Positions 1-14,053 of a DNA stretch of 64,000 bases are shown piece by piece. The notes beneath the pieces were generated by a model that ran no database searches, was not told the origin of the DNA, and saw only the letters and a list, made by a program, of their open reading frames with translations. This DNA is from Hyalella azteca. Taxonomy: Eukaryota > Arthropoda > Malacostraca > Amphipoda > Hyalellidae. The stretch's first letter is position 1; each line of letters opens with the position of its first letter. Both the position numbers and the translations under genes were made by a program. Location: NCBI RefSeq assembly GCF_000764305.2, contig NW_025934948.1:186001-250000 (forward strand). The letters are read 5' to 3'.

Positions 1-126
1 GAGTGACAGAGAGCTAGCGCATTTTCTCAAAATCGACGAAAACTTGAAGTCACGGACAGATAGACAGACGGACGGACATGACGAGCACAATAGCGCCTTT
101 TTCCCATACATGAGAAAATGCGCTAA
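1..126. repeat. Fold-back repeat with gtccgtc-like core (family member 1)
   Basis: A perfect 14-bp inverted repeat (agcgcattttctca at 16-29 and its complement at 111-124) flanks a core rich in gacagacggacggacatgac. The reverse complement resembles 59103-59210, including sequence beyond the inverted repeats, so this is a dispersed family and the copy runs off the left edge of the window. No coding capacity is visible. A short non-autonomous element is the likeliest reading. Confidence 0.6.
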
Positions 127-2052
127 AAATCGCATAACCATGCACGAAATGAGGAGGTAAATGCAATGAGATCGTGTGAAAAATTTTCGTGAAATTCTCC
201 TCTGTAATTTGGAATATTTTTTTGTCACTAAGATCGCGATACCGACCGATGAAGTAAATGTTCGAAGGGTCTCTCATCCCTTCAGTTTATCTTAGGACTA
301 TCGACTACGAGATCAACGAAATATAATATTCATTGAAGTCCTTTTAGAGTCATTCTCATGATATCCAAGACTTTCTGATCCAAAAAATTCGGAATGTTGA
401 TGTAAGAAATTGACATAAACTCATTTTTCCAAGGCAAAATTTTCCCAAATGCTATGAAAAAAGAGATACATGTCAACGTTTTTTGACGCCGCAACACATT
501 TACACTTTCCGGTGGGTTCCCAAATATCATCTAGCTTATGTTGACTATTCTTCATGTAAGTTTATATGAGATTATCAGTGAGATATACATCAATAACAGC
601 AATCTCAAGAAAGTGGAAGGGTGAACAGATGACAATTAAGATATGAGGTATTTTGCTCATTTTTATTCATGGTTATTCATTTTAATACGTCAAGGCTGAC
701 AACTGAATGAAAGCAACTTTTTATTCAAAAATTCCTGTGAAAATTCAGTTAAGAACAGGTTAAAAATAATTCCAGCCTTCGTGAAGAGAAATTATTTTTG
801 AGGAAATTATTTTTTCTTGCATTGTTTTTAATTTGTGTCGTCTTAATAAAGATCTATTTCAGTTATTTTCTGCCGGAATATATCTAAATTGAGGCTCATC
901 ATCTAATTTTAAGTCAAGAAATAGAAAAATTAGAACGGGCACAGATTCGCACCGAATTAAAAATAAATAAAACAATAAGTACTCATACGTGAATTCACGT
1001 ATCATTCATTTTCTCTGTTTTTATGAAAATTATGTTCTGGGCTGAATTTTGAATTTAAGTTTTCCGCTCAGTAACGATATTTCTTGGCAAAGTTCATTCA
1101 TTTTACTAACTTCAACTGCCTGCCTAAATACGTTTTACCTCAAGAACTCCAAAAGAGTTATATTGTAGATTCTATCTTACGAGTTTTAGTTAATTATATC
1201 GAGTAATGACTATTAATTATACTACTTTTCGATGATTGTTTATATTACCTTTTTAAATATTTACCCATAATATTAAAGAAAATTAAAAAATGGCATAATA
1301 AGCGTAACTAACGATGAGCAACTATTAGATTATCTCCAATTTGATGTTATATTATTGCCTTATTTGTTTACACCTTCCCATGATTCGGATCTTAAAAAAG
1401 ATAACGTACAAAACATTTATTAGATAAATCTAGCTATTCGCATCATATGCAAAAGTCAACAGAAAAGAACAGAAAAAATTATAATTTAACGCAGCTACAA
1501 CAAATTATCTGATTTCATCATGAAGACGATTTTATTCATTTTATTTGCTTTATGAATGTCATTTGACAGCATCTCGTATTAGATTATAAAAAGTCTATCC
1601 ATTTTCGTTAGAATAAAGTCGCTAACATATCCGGTTCAACTTAAAGTATTCCACAATGCTAAAATAGATCATTTATTACTTTTTGTAGGAAGAAGTAAAC
1701 GGTTTTGGTCTCTATTGATTTCCACAGATCATTAAACCATTTAGATTGATTATACATTTGTTGAAAGAGCTTTAGTATTTGATCAAGTAAATCGCACTAA
1801 CATCTAGATTTGAGGTGAATCTGAACAAAGCAGGTGCAATAATTCATTATTATATATTTGTTTCTTTTATATTTCCTAGTCTTCTTCCTTTCACTCCCAA
1901 TTAATGCCCCTATAATTGCATTTGGCATGTTGAGTCTGTAAGCTATTACATGTGGTTCAGGCATCAATTTTTAGCACAAATTATTTGAAGGATTTCCTAT
2001 TCTAAATCTCTTTACTACATAAAATTCACAGGACTTTTTCTAAACATTTTCT

Positions 2053-2084
2053 TTCAGAAATAACCAATAGTAGTTATTTCTGAA
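2053..2084. repeat. Perfect 12-bp hairpin
   Basis: The arm ttcagaaataac at 2053-2064 is matched by its exact complement at 2073-2084, with an 8-nt loop. There is no U tract or gene context that would suggest a function. Confidence 0.6.
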
Positions 2085-4984
2085 ATAATAGCAGTTTTGT
2101 GCAACATTTTCGGAAAACACTTCAGTATTCCCACTAAACACTTTCGGAAGTGAGTTCTGGACGCTCCTGTGATCTTCGTATTCTGTGTACCCTTTAGCAC
2201 CGTGAAACTTTTACACGTAAGTTTCATATGTGATTACATGAACGATAAGCGCTGTGTATATTTCAGAGAATAATACGTTAATGAGCATAAAGATCTTTCA
2301 TTCACTCCCAAATTTTGCATGTAAAAAAACGCAAAAAAATCTGCAGCCAATTCGTAACGGTAAAAAGACGAAGTATTTAGTGCTAATATATAAAAATCCA
2401 CGACATAGATATAAAATTTAAATTGAGATGAACAGTTGTTACTGTAAATTCTGATGAAATTCAGCTTAAAAATTTTTCATTTCAACTAGACATTACACTC
2501 TGCTAGTACTACTTAGGAGCATCTAATTAAGTTGGTTTCGAGTTACCGTCACGGTTAAATGATCTCTTATAAGCTTTCACTAATTCCCATGATACGCAAA
2601 ATAAGAAAAAAAATCAGCTACTTCTACATAATTGCCAGCCTGCAAATTAAAGCTTAAACCAGCGTACGGAGATCGCACAGCGGTCGTGCTGTTGCTGCCA
2701 GCAATGAGGGAGAACTCTATTAAAGCACGAAAGGAACTAGGCTCGTTTGTGGCTGAATTGCTCAATCGTTCACCTGAGCTCGTTTACCGGCATTTGAAAG
2801 AAGATGCAATTATGCTTCAGACCCTCGACTTTGTATAGCTTATGCGAATCTCTCATTTAAAGGCTCCCTGGTAGTTGATCGTGGATTCAGTTCTTAAATT
2901 ACAGTTCCGTGATCCCCTATTTCTTTCTCCAAGCCGAATTTAGCAATACTGATGTGTAATGAACTTGGTGCAGTAACTCGTCATCGTGCAAAGTCAAAAA
3001 TGATAGAGCAATCTCATCGCTAGAATATAGGTATAGCACACTGAAGTAACGCACGGCTTGGTGAAGCACACTGAAAGTAATTAGGCAAACCAATAATGCA
3101 GACGGTACAAACATTTCACCATTCAATACAAACATAAATAAAGACAACGCAGATTTGGGAACCACATCAGGCGAAACTATCATCGTGCACCTAGATTGGA
3201 GGTTCAGCACAGACAGCCTACAACACCGGGCAACATAGAAGCAATTCTTCTGCTCGATACGCTTAGGTTTGGCACATTAATACTAAGTGTAATGCCCACT
3301 TCAAATGCAGACAATTTTTCCCCGAAGGGCTCGACTCTGCCCCACTTTCACAATAGCCCACAGCTTCCATCCCGCCACCTCCCACCATCACTTTCCCAGG
3401 ACCTATATGATTGAACTCAAAACCTCTGATAATAGCCTATTTGTAGCTCGTCTGGTACGTAGGCCTACTGTATTATCTGAAAAAGTTGACCTAATAGAGC
3501 AATACCAATTTGATATTTGGATTCAGATCATAAAAATTAGTCCGATGCCGTCTGAATCTGAGAAATGATTGATGGTTTTTGGCTGATACCCAGTGTTTTT
3601 CATGAAATGTTGGATTTGGTAAGATATTTTTTGATTAAAGAGCGATAGTTTTCTTTTACTCGCAAATAAGAAAAAAAAAACATTCGCATTCAACAGCCTT
3701 GATATATACAGCTCTGCTCAACAGCCTCGCACGTGCTGATACTGATGTATCTATTTTGTTCTAGCGTTAACAAGTTAGAAGTTCTTGTGCGGTCGATGTT
3801 AAATTTATTCTTCCTGCAAAATATTTATGGAAGCTCATCTGCAAATATCGTGAAACCACATGCATAATTATCCCGTAAGCTATTTCTCTCCTTGCTGTTT
3901 TAAATTCAAGTTTATTCGCAAAAGGCCTGGGGGATTCTAAACAGCGATCTCTCCTTTTAACCACCTTCAAAACCTCGCTGTATTCCTGCCAGTACCTGAT
4001 TGCCTCGTCAGATCCTCAGATTTAATTTAAAAAATTCAAAAATATTTTGAAATTGAGTTGAGCTGAGCCCAAATTGAAAATGCATACATGTAATAAATGG
4101 TTATAAATAGTTTGTCATTTTAAATTCAAATACACCAAGCAAGTTGTTGTCACACGCTGGCCGGAGCGTGTGAGCGTTTTCGGGGTCGATATAAGTCAGG
4201 CGCACAAGTTGACCACGCTGGAGCTGAGCTGTTGCCCTGGGTGGCTGACGTCAAGCTATCATAATTTCTCAATTTACTCCAGTTAGTAATCGCCACTGTG
4301 TTTCGTACAAGGAAGCAGGTACTGGTTCCTTGCTATTCCTAGACACGTTGCAAGCGAATTACGAAACGTGGACAATAATATTCGAGATAACTGTTGCTAT
4401 TTTTGCCATGAACGAAAACTAATTAAGTTGCATTATAAAAACAATGAAAATGTTTAGAAGTATTTACAGATTCGCACAGCTGGTGCTTGCTACATATTAA
4501 TCAATGAAACCCGATTCGAATTTATTGTATTCACGAGCATCAAATTTTCCGTCAGCGGACAATGAGTGGCCACTGCCAATCTTCTAACGATTTTTGTTTT
4601 GGTTCTCCCATAGAACTGGTAAATTCTTCATGAAAAGAGTGTTTAGGCACAGAGTCGTTCTCTTCTGGTGCTTCTTGGCTAGATCTGATATTAAAACAAG
4701 CCTTAAAGGGATTTAATCAAGATAGATTGCCGGGTGCGCATTCTTTCTCTCTGCGTTATGCGTATTCGCATACCAAATGCATATTTACCCATTTACCATG
4801 TAGATAGTTTATGATTTTGGTCAACTTGGTAAACTGTTGCCGATGTCGAGCAAATTTTTTGCGATACCTTCATGATTAATTCATAATATGTTGAAAAAAC
4901 ATTGCCTAAGGGTGCGACGAAAACTAAAACACTAGATTTTTACCCTGAAAATGTTTCACCAATAGAAACACAATGTTTCTAACA

Positions 4985-5067
4985 TAATAATATACATAAT
5001 ATACATATAATATACAATGTATATAATACATATACATATAATACATCTAATAATAATACATAATAAT
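4985..5067. repeat. AT-rich simple repeat (atacat/ataata)
   Basis: Irregular runs of ataatatacata and tacatataatacat, purely low complexity. The overlapping minus-strand frame of about 74 codons is an artefact of this repeat. Confidence 0.7.
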
Positions 5068-6913
5068 GTTTTGCTCGTAAAAAATTTATAAATCTTGTAT
5101 CTTCCATCAAACGAATAAGGCGTGTGAGTTTGATGTCAAGGTCGTCAATGTCTATTGCGGTGGCTGCACGACATTGAAACCCTGTTAAAAATCCTAGAGC
5201 CATCTATTAAGGACGGCCACAAATATTACTTTTTGGGCCAATGTTAAACTGAAAAACTGCGCCTTTTATTTTGTTTTTCATTTATGCTTAATTGTAAATT
5301 TTACTCGTTTTTCGCCTATTGCAAATTTCCCCACCTATTTGTTCTGCATAGGTAACAATGCGTGAGGCTGACTGTTGCGAATTGTATTGTAAACATTCGT
5401 GGTTAATCCTAGCCCCTTGATCAAAATCAATGTTGTAAGTTTTTCTTTGAAAAGACTTGTGGACTCGACCTTCTTCGTGCAAAACAAATCCTGTAAAAAT
5501 CCAATATTGTATGAAGGCTTTAGTCAATCATTACAATTAAATAGTTACTTGCAAAAATTGCAAACGAATTGTTGAGCATATCCAAGTAACGACGATTTAA
5601 TAATTGGTCACGCATAGACTTTAAAATGTTATATTCCAACAATGCAGTCATTTACAAACTCTTTAACGAAAATTTGTGTTCTAAAATATAGGATCATAGT
5701 GTGTGATGATGATGCTAAGATCTTTAATTAAAAACCTAATAATATGCATTTAAAAATTACTTTGTAAAGACAACACTTTCAAAGATGTCAGTGTCTCCGA
5801 TGTTACACATGTGCAACGAATTTATTTATTTATAAATATTAAAAAATTATTTGTACATTTTTTCAAAATATGAAGAAAAATTTTAAATTATTTATTCTGT
5901 CGATTGATTCGTGCATTATCTTCCACTTTACCCAAGTGTGCAAAATTTCAGATCGATTGGACAGGTAGAAGTGTGTTAAATATCCATTATAAGATTTGTA
6001 GAAGACAACAAACAACAAGCAGTGAAGTTAAAGAGAAGTGTTGTAGAAAGTGAGATGAATTTTTGTTATCATGTAACAAGTTCAATCTAATTCCTCACCC
6101 TTCAGAGTTCAACGGCTAGGTCCCTAGGGCCTCACTCCCTTTCCCAAAATATTGAACAGGAGTTGGCTTTTCTAAACAGCTAATTCAACTTACCTTGATT
6201 CTTTAACCTGAAGATTATTTGTCATTTCTATATATAGCATCGGGTTCAATGAAAACACGTCGGGTTCATCCAACCTTTATATATAACTGTTGTATAGCTA
6301 CATCTGAATGTTGATATTCTTGCACAATTTCCATTTGATGAAAGCCTCTTGTCGGAAATTTTTTAATCCTTTATAAGCTCTCATGTAAGCAGAAACTTCC
6401 CGGCTCGCACAAACTTCAGGCCTTGCTAGTAGATTAAGCGAGATTTTCTGTCGAATTTCAGGTGATCTGAAAGATTTAAAGTTGAATTAAAGTTTTTGTA
6501 TTTCGATCAACAAGCTCAAAAGAGATTAATTTGGTAATGCATGGGGAACTCTTCAGCACAGCTTCCTAAAAAAGTCGGTTATCTAAAACATCGGCAAGAA
6601 ACTTTTAAAGTGAATATAGAATTGAAAATATGATGGTTTGAATGATTAGGTTTTTTATTATCTGAAACATTTTTTGAAATTTCTGATGATCGAATCTGTT
6701 CATTTCTTATTTAGTTGAGATTTTGTTGATCACAAACTTTACAAACTCCGTTCTGATTTAGGAAAAGATGAAGAAAAATCCCAATTTCTTTTGGGGATTC
6801 GTTTACAACTATTTAATGGCAGCTTATGTTTTTCAGTTGGCCAATTTTTCTTGGTACGATATAACGCGGCTGAGAAATCTTAATGAGTTATGATCGCGTT
6901 CTATATTATCGAC

Positions 6914-6943
6914 GGTAAACAATGATATCGCTCATTGTTTACC
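6914..6943. repeat. Perfect 12-bp hairpin
   Basis: The arm ggtaaacaatga at 6914-6925 pairs with tcattgtttacc at 6932-6943 around a 6-nt loop. The surroundings are AT-rich and non-coding. Confidence 0.6.
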
Positions 6944-7957
6944 TGCCTCATTAACTTTTCTCTAATTTTTTTTAACCACTTGCTGTGATAGCTAATAGGG
7001 ATAATTTGATCACTTGTTACACACGAAGAGAATATTTTATGAATATTCTGCTGCTGTCAGATTTATTAAACTTCAAACATTGATGCATCTCCCTACCAGC
7101 TTCATAGGCAGACATTTTCCTACTACTGAATTAATCACCGAATTCCTCGCTAGTATTAAGCGAAGTGTAATTTGATGCTCTTGCATAAATTTGAATACAT
7201 TTTGCTGACGTTCACGTAGCACAAGCGATCGTAATTTAGTAGGTATTTGCATACCAGTTACTGATCTAAAAGACTGACATGTCTTAGATCTTCCTACTGT
7301 GCCAGGTATACTGCATCGAAGCTGCGGCTCTTCATTATGCATGGCTTTTTCCAGGCTTCACTCAATGAGAGATGAAGCAATTATCGCCTGCCATTGCTCG
7401 ATAATTACCTTAGATGACGGCAGCGAGATTCTTGTTGTGGCGTACTCAGCTCAGCGTTAAAGACGCTGGCAAAACTGGAGCTTTTTTAATACTTGTCCTG
7501 GGGAAGCAAATGAGAGGCAGCAACGCTAACAGCATCCGTTTACCGGCGCGCTTTTTCCGTAGACTTGCGTGCCGCTTGCCCTAAAACGTTGTCGCCTGGA
7601 CAACGCTTGATACATTCTGTCATTTGCAAAGCTTGCAGGAGCCTTGCTAAGTAGCCTGGTCCATTTCTGCCAGACAATGAGCCTTTGATAGGCTTAAAAT
7701 GGTCTTACGCGCTATAGAACCTTGCTAACTTGACGCAAAAAGTAATCCCAGCACAAGACTAACCTTGCCAACTTCTGCCTAAATTTTACGCTTGAAACTG
7801 AACTTTGGAGCGTCTCCTCAGGGACCTCGGCTGGGCCTTTCATGGCTTACGTAGGCTAAAAAATTCCAGTGCAATGTACGAGTCATCGTCAGCCATGATA
7901 TGACAGATAGTCAATAAATGGAAAATTTATAAATACCTCACAAGGAATTTATTTGCC

Positions 7958-8028
7958 ATCTTCATTATCCATCTCCATTATCCATTATCGTTATCCATCA
8001 TCATTATCCATCATCACTATCCACCAAT
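7958..8028. repeat. Microsatellite, ccatcattat-type
   Basis: About seven imperfect copies of a 9-12 nt unit (ccattatc, ccatcatcatta). Low complexity, in non-coding surroundings. Confidence 0.75.
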
Positions 8029-11000
8029 GTCAGGTTATGTTCATCGGAAAATCTTGTTTTATAAAACTTAAATTAGGTCAAAAATTTCAAACTATATGTT
8101 CAGTGGCAATCTATTAATAGAAGTAAAAACTTTTCGAAGAAACATAACACTCTAATTTTACTCAAAATGAACTACCTGCTTCTTAATAATATTTTCCAGA
8201 AATTTCATCATAATCTGAATGGTTGAATCACACAAAATTTCAGTAAGGATTAGATCCCGTTAATATCGACTATCTACGAAATAATATGCTCTCTTCGCAA
8301 TGAAACTGCACTGTTAATTATTTGCCTGTTGTCGTTTCTTCCGTTAGTTACAGAATTAAATTCGTGACCCACGAAGTGCCCAGCAATTCTCCGCGAAACA
8401 ATAAAAAACGAATATTCCCTTCTTTACTTCTTTTAATTCTTGGAGCGCTTGTGATTATTCACGCCAAATGAAAATTCGGAGCAAACCTCATCCCTTATTT
8501 TTCTCGTGGCCTCCATTGGACTCCTCGAAAATCCTTCTTTAATGAGTTCCACGGCGGCAAGAAAGATAAACGCCGCCTGACAAAGGCCGCCGACCAACCG
8601 CTAAACTGCGCTCTGCTTAAGCCATTAAAATTTGCCAAGTTTTAATCACGGCTTATGCACGACACTCTCCGTAATTTTTAGAATCGGGTGACCACATGTC
8701 AGCAAGAAAAAAAAAACACAGTTGAGGTGTAAGCCAAACCAGTTTATCTGGAATTTTTTCTGAATATTTTTGAGCCACAGTCTAGTAAGTTTCTGAGTTC
8801 AGATTAGTGAGCTGAACGATTATTGGACCCTATATAGTGTATTATTGGGCCCTGGTGTATTCGTATGAAGGAGGCGCATATGAAGTCGTTTATCGTACAT
8901 ATTAAACACAAATGATGCCGATATGTTTTCGTTGCCAATTACTCATTCATAAATTTTCAATATATCGGGCTTAAAGAGGCAGGAAAACTAATTACTTTAG
9001 TCCTTTGTAAATAAATAACACCACTAGAATTAAAAAATATATTAAACTTAGTATAATTTTGTATATCATGGATAATGACTGCAAGATTACTTAATACGGA
9101 AGACGTGATTCATCTCTTGCACAGTCTAATACAGAATCTGGGCTCATTTTATCATTTACGGCCTTAACGTGATAAGTTTGTGGACTTATGTGGACTTCTT
9201 ATAGAGTTTAGCCGGTCCTAAGGACACTATTTATGGAATGTGTCAAATATCTGCTTTCAAATGGACCGAGGCCAGAATATCCTATATGAACAGCTTGTTA
9301 AATTTGTTTCTGAAATGATATGATTTCATTATTTGTACCTCAGATTTTTGGCTCAAATTGAGTTATGCTAAATTGTATCTGGTATATTCGTGATTTTAAT
9401 AGTGCGAGAGCCTCATTCTCCCTGAGAGAACAATAATAATTACCATGATAGCGCCCTCGTAAACGTCTTCAGACAACACGGCATGCGTTTTGACATCACG
9501 TCCGCTCTTTAGTTCACTTCAGGCTGATAATTAGAGACTAGGAGCGCAATAATTCAGAGGAATGAAAGCCTCCTCGACCATTACCGCCAAGGCGTAAATC
9601 TTCTAGAAATGAGGGTAACAAATGGGTTGGGCGCCGCGCTGCGTTGTCACCGTGCGCTCTAATTGAACAACACATCCTTTGATCCTTCCTCAGTAATGCG
9701 ACGATGAGTTTGTCCTCAACGCTGGAAAACATCACACGCATGCAGGCTTGTGAAATTGTTTGTGGTCGCTCACATTTCGCTATATTAATAAGAACATCAG
9801 TGTCCATTTAACTCGCATTTCGCTATTTAATCGCTATTTAATATAAGAACATCGGTGTCCATTTAACACCTATGTCGCTTGAGGTTCAACTTAAAAATTA
9901 AATATCGATTAAACTTTCCTGGGAATAATATTAATGCCATTAACGGCTACAGAAGATGATGTCTGAACGATGTTTTAAATTAAAATTAATTTAGCATCGG
10001 TTTTCTGTAACTTTTCTTCTAGAACGTCGAATAAATTCGACAGGCCGAATTTTTTGCAATCGCCAAATTGCAATCGTAATTAGTTTCCAAATTGCGAGCT
10101 CAGCTGTAAATTTGCATTTTATCACCATTTAAATCATTATATAATTATATAATAAGAATAACTAGAATGAAATATTTTTATATAAGTATAAATTTTTCTA
10201 GTAGTTTCAGTTAGTCAAACTTTGTTGAACTAATTGCTCTACTATTGTCTTTGTTTCTTTTATTGCTAAAGCGTGCAAAAAATTTAAAATCTGATCTTGA
10301 CCGGGCAATGGTTAACAAGTATCATTAATTGTATTGACCACAAATCAGGAGCCTATACAACACTGAATAAATATATTTTATCCGCCATTAAATTGTTCTT
10401 CAATGTTCCTTTATAGGCAGTTTTCACAGTGAAATTAGCAGGTTATGTTTTTAAGAGTCAAAGTTCACGTTTAATTTTTTTTAAAGAAATACTTCTACTT
10501 ATAAGTTTGTTCACTGTGAAAGTTTTAATCTCAGGTTAATAGTTCCAAGTCTATAGTAGGCTATTCCGTCGTGAGCTTTCGATTTTCGTTGATTGTTTTG
10601 AATATAAAACAGTTAATTCAAACTATTATGTAACAATTAAAAATTATTAATCACAATTGTTTTATATATATTATAAATAATCACATATAGAATTAGTAAT
10701 TCATTGTCACATTCTAACTTTTGCCTGTAATTTTTTACGTTTTTTGGACAAACATATTGCCAATATTCATCTACCATTTACTTGATTGTTATTTACTGTA
10801 TGTTCAATTTAATATACCATTTGGGTTAGTGAAAGTTATTTCAGTAATACAGCTCGGGATACACTCGAAGTCAATATAATGATTTTGTTGTAGATTTGCT
10901 CGTTCTTCCACCCCAGTTAAACAACAATCATTCCCACAAATGCCGTATGATACGGTAACATGTAGATAGTTCTGCTACTCATCACTGAATGGCATGCAAT

Positions 11001-11374
11001 CGACCCGAGGATACAGTTCGCTCTGCAACAATGTCACGCATCCGATTTGAAATTTTGAAACTCTGTGCCCACATAAAAATTAAAAAAAAATATATCGTCA
11101 AAGTCAACATTTATAAACTTTATTCTAATCAAATTGCGTTTCATACATCAGGAAAATAATGGGAAGCTTTATTCATAATGGCTGTGTTGAAAAAATTTTC
11201 TATTTTGAATAGAATTAGCAGGTGAACACACAAACAATTATTGAATTTGATTTATAGATCTTGATGAATAACTCAACGATCTCTCGTTTTGGATAACTGC
11301 ATCGAATAAGAAACACAATGGCCAAAGTCGGCCGGCACCTGACCGGGCGTCATTACGATACAACATGCATACAT

Positions 11375-12425
11375 CCAACCAGGCATATCAAAAGACGTTG
11401 AAAAAACATGTTATTTCAACGTTTATTCAACCATATATCAACGTTAATTTAACCAAACCCATGTTATTTTAACGTATATTCAACCAAACACATGTTATTT
11501 CAAAGTTGATTCAACCAAGCACATGTCATTTCAACGTTGATTCAACCAAACACATGTTATTTCAATGTTGATTCAACAAAACACATGTTATTTCCAAGCA
11601 TATTCAACCAAACTCATGGTATTCCAATGTTGATTCAACAAAACACATGTTATTTAAAAGTATATTCAACCAAACTCATGTTATTTCAAAGTTGATTCAA
11701 CCAAACAAATATTATTTCAACTTTGATTCAACCAAACACATGTTATTTCAATGTTGATTCAACTAAGCAAATGTTATTTCAACGTTGATTCAACCAAACA
11801 CGTGTTATTTCAACGTTGATTCAACTAAACAAATGTTATTTCAACGTTGATTCAACCAAACACGTGTTATTTCAACGTAAATTCAACCAATCACATGTTA
11901 TTTCAACCTTGACAAATGTTATTTCAACGTTGATTCAACCAAACACGTGTTATTTCAACGTTGATTCAACTAAACAAATGTTATTTCAACGTTGATTCAA
12001 CCAAACACGTGTTATTTCAACGTAAATTCAACCAATCACATGTTATTTCAACCTTGATTCAACTAAACAAATGTTATTTCAACGTTGATTCAACCAAACA
12101 CATGTTATTTCAACGTTGGTTCAACAAAAAACATTATTCAACAAAAAAAGCCACACACAACCAAACACGTGTTATTTCAACGTAAATTCAATCAAACACA
12201 TGTTATTTCAACGTTGATTCAACAAAACACATATTATTACAACGTTGATTAAGCCAAACACATGTTATTTCAATGTATATATTACCAAAAACATGTCATT
12301 TCAATGTTGATTCAACCAAACGCATGTTATTTCAACGTTGATTCACCAAACACTTCCTATATCAACGTTGATTCAACAAAACACATGTTATTACAACGTT
12401 GATTCAACGTCGTTTGCCTGGTTGG
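11375..12425. repeat. 31-bp satellite framed by inverted repeats
   Basis: About 33 tandem copies of a 31-nt unit (consensus pieces: acacatgttatttcaacg followed by ttgattcaacc) fill about 1 kb. The array is bounded by ccaaccaggca at 11375-11385 and its exact complement tgcctggttgg at 12415-12425. Inside these lie further inverted matches containing acgttgaa. The unit contains aacgtt and is partly palindromic. The whole looks like a non-autonomous inverted-repeat element whose interior has been amplified in tandem, rather than a bare satellite. I see no clear target-site duplication. Open frames across the array arise from repeat periodicity and are not genes. Confidence 0.85.
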
Positions 12426-12429
12426 TGCG

Positions 12430-14050
12430 GTCTAATAACTTGATTGTTTCTTTATCGAAAAAAAAATAACCAGTTTCTACTTTTAAATGAATTTTGAATC
12501 CGCGGGCTCGCGACTTGCGACCGGGAGCGGCTGTGGTTGTGATTATAATTTCAGAACGCAGCAAGCGCTATTTTATTTTTAATACTTGGTGAGGTGAGGA
12601 GTTTTAAATTATTCAAGAGGGATTAGAAAAATTACTATTTTGTTAAATAATAAAAGTTACTTGTCAGTTCTCAGTCTCTTCATGACCTAAGCAATCACAT
12701 TTTAGTTAACTTTTTATGTTTAGAATATACTTTTTTTAAGCCATCTTAAATCGTATAGATTTATATGCTTCACTTTATATGTCGAAGAGAAATTTATCAT
12801 TTGCTGGTATACATGAATTGAAAAAAATTTTACTTTTAAGCTCAGTTTATCAATGCGTGTTTATGCAAACTATTCAATGATATTACTAAATGCAGAAAGT
12901 AAAGAGTAATTAATGTATAATAATTCAAATTCAACTTTTACCAGAAAATTCAACCTCTTGATGATCGACAAAAGAGTTTTCTTTTTTCCTTTCTGTAAGA
13001 AAAAATTTTAGAATCCATTATCCACAAACGTGTTTTACTAAAAGGGTTCTCTCAGAGTGTCCTTCAAAGTTAAAAATCTAAAACTTTTAACTTTTGAAAC
13101 TATCGTGTCAACATGGGGCTGGCCTCGTAAAATTTTCTAACCTGGAGGGAACAAGCTGTAAATTATCCAGTGAGCTGCATCCCAGCTCTTAATATGTAAA
13201 TGATACGACCTCTTGCACATTTAAATTTAAAATTATCCTGCCGAAAAGAGTGCCTGAATTTTTCTGTAGCGCTGTCTCTCAAGATCCGCTCCCTATTATT
13301 TACGACATCGAGGCATGTATTGTTCCCTCTAAACTGTTCCGTCTAGCTGCCATCGACCTTCAAGGACACGCAGTTGAGAATTTATTGCTATTTGGTCATT
13401 TGATTTTCAAAATGAAATCGTCTCTTGAAAAATACAAGGTAAATAGCTCCAATTTTGAAGGAAAATTTTTTCTTCCATTCCTTCACTAAGCTATAATTCA
13501 CACACTTGATTTACCACGGATTATCAATACTTAAGTCATTATAATTTCTCCAACAAACGTGAACAAATGACAATTAAAAACTTGAAATTCATCCCAATTC
13601 ATTAAAACTCAAAAGAAAAAATTACGTTCTACACACAAACCGTCATCACAAAGTTGAACCACGAATATCGTTGTTCAAATTGATAAAAAAATTAGATTGG
13701 GAGGCCAATCTCTTGAACCCGTTGACAACGACGTATTTTTTAAAACAAATATCTCTTTCGCTGGCTCAGCTTATTCTCCCAAATTCAATAAAGGCTGAAG
13801 TTTCTTCCAAATAATCATGCTCAGTAACATTTTTAAGCATTGCTTCACGCCAATATGAATACTTTGACGAAAAACATTCGCAAGTTAAGACTTAGAAAAC
13901 ATCGTTTCGTTGGATATTTAGGCTCGTAGCGTTAACGACATTTAACTGGGAATTTCTAACAACCGTGTTGAATTTTTAATTCTCAAATACAATTATTGTA
14001 TAGGTCCTGTTCGACGGGGGCATGCGTGTCATGAGCAATGTACCTATGTA
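12430..14050. other. No gene recognised
   Basis: AT-rich sequence. A 79-codon plus-strand frame at 13250-13489 begins with GTG, has no recognisable family and no clear splice context. I see nothing else. Confidence 0.5.
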
Positions 14051-14053
14051 GTA

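Larger units (their letters stand above)
127..11374. other. AT-rich stretch without recognisable genes
   Basis: No ORF here resembles a known family, and none combines length, splice signals and a composition shift. It holds small hairpins at 2053-2084 and 6914-6943, an AT-rich simple repeat at about 4985-5067, a ccatcattat microsatellite at about 7958-8028, and two GC-richer islands at about 7430-7880 and 8480-8690. Short open frames at 7073-7342 and 9538-9807 (minus) are the longest, but nothing supports them as genes. Confidence 0.6.

Noticed and set aside
7073..7342. 89-codon minus-strand frame ending just before an AATAAA
   Set aside because: No family resemblance, splice context or second copy. 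An AATAAA is common in DNA this rich in AT.
11961..12185. 74-codon frame in the satellite
   Set aside because: The frame is periodic and made entirely of the 31-bp repeat.
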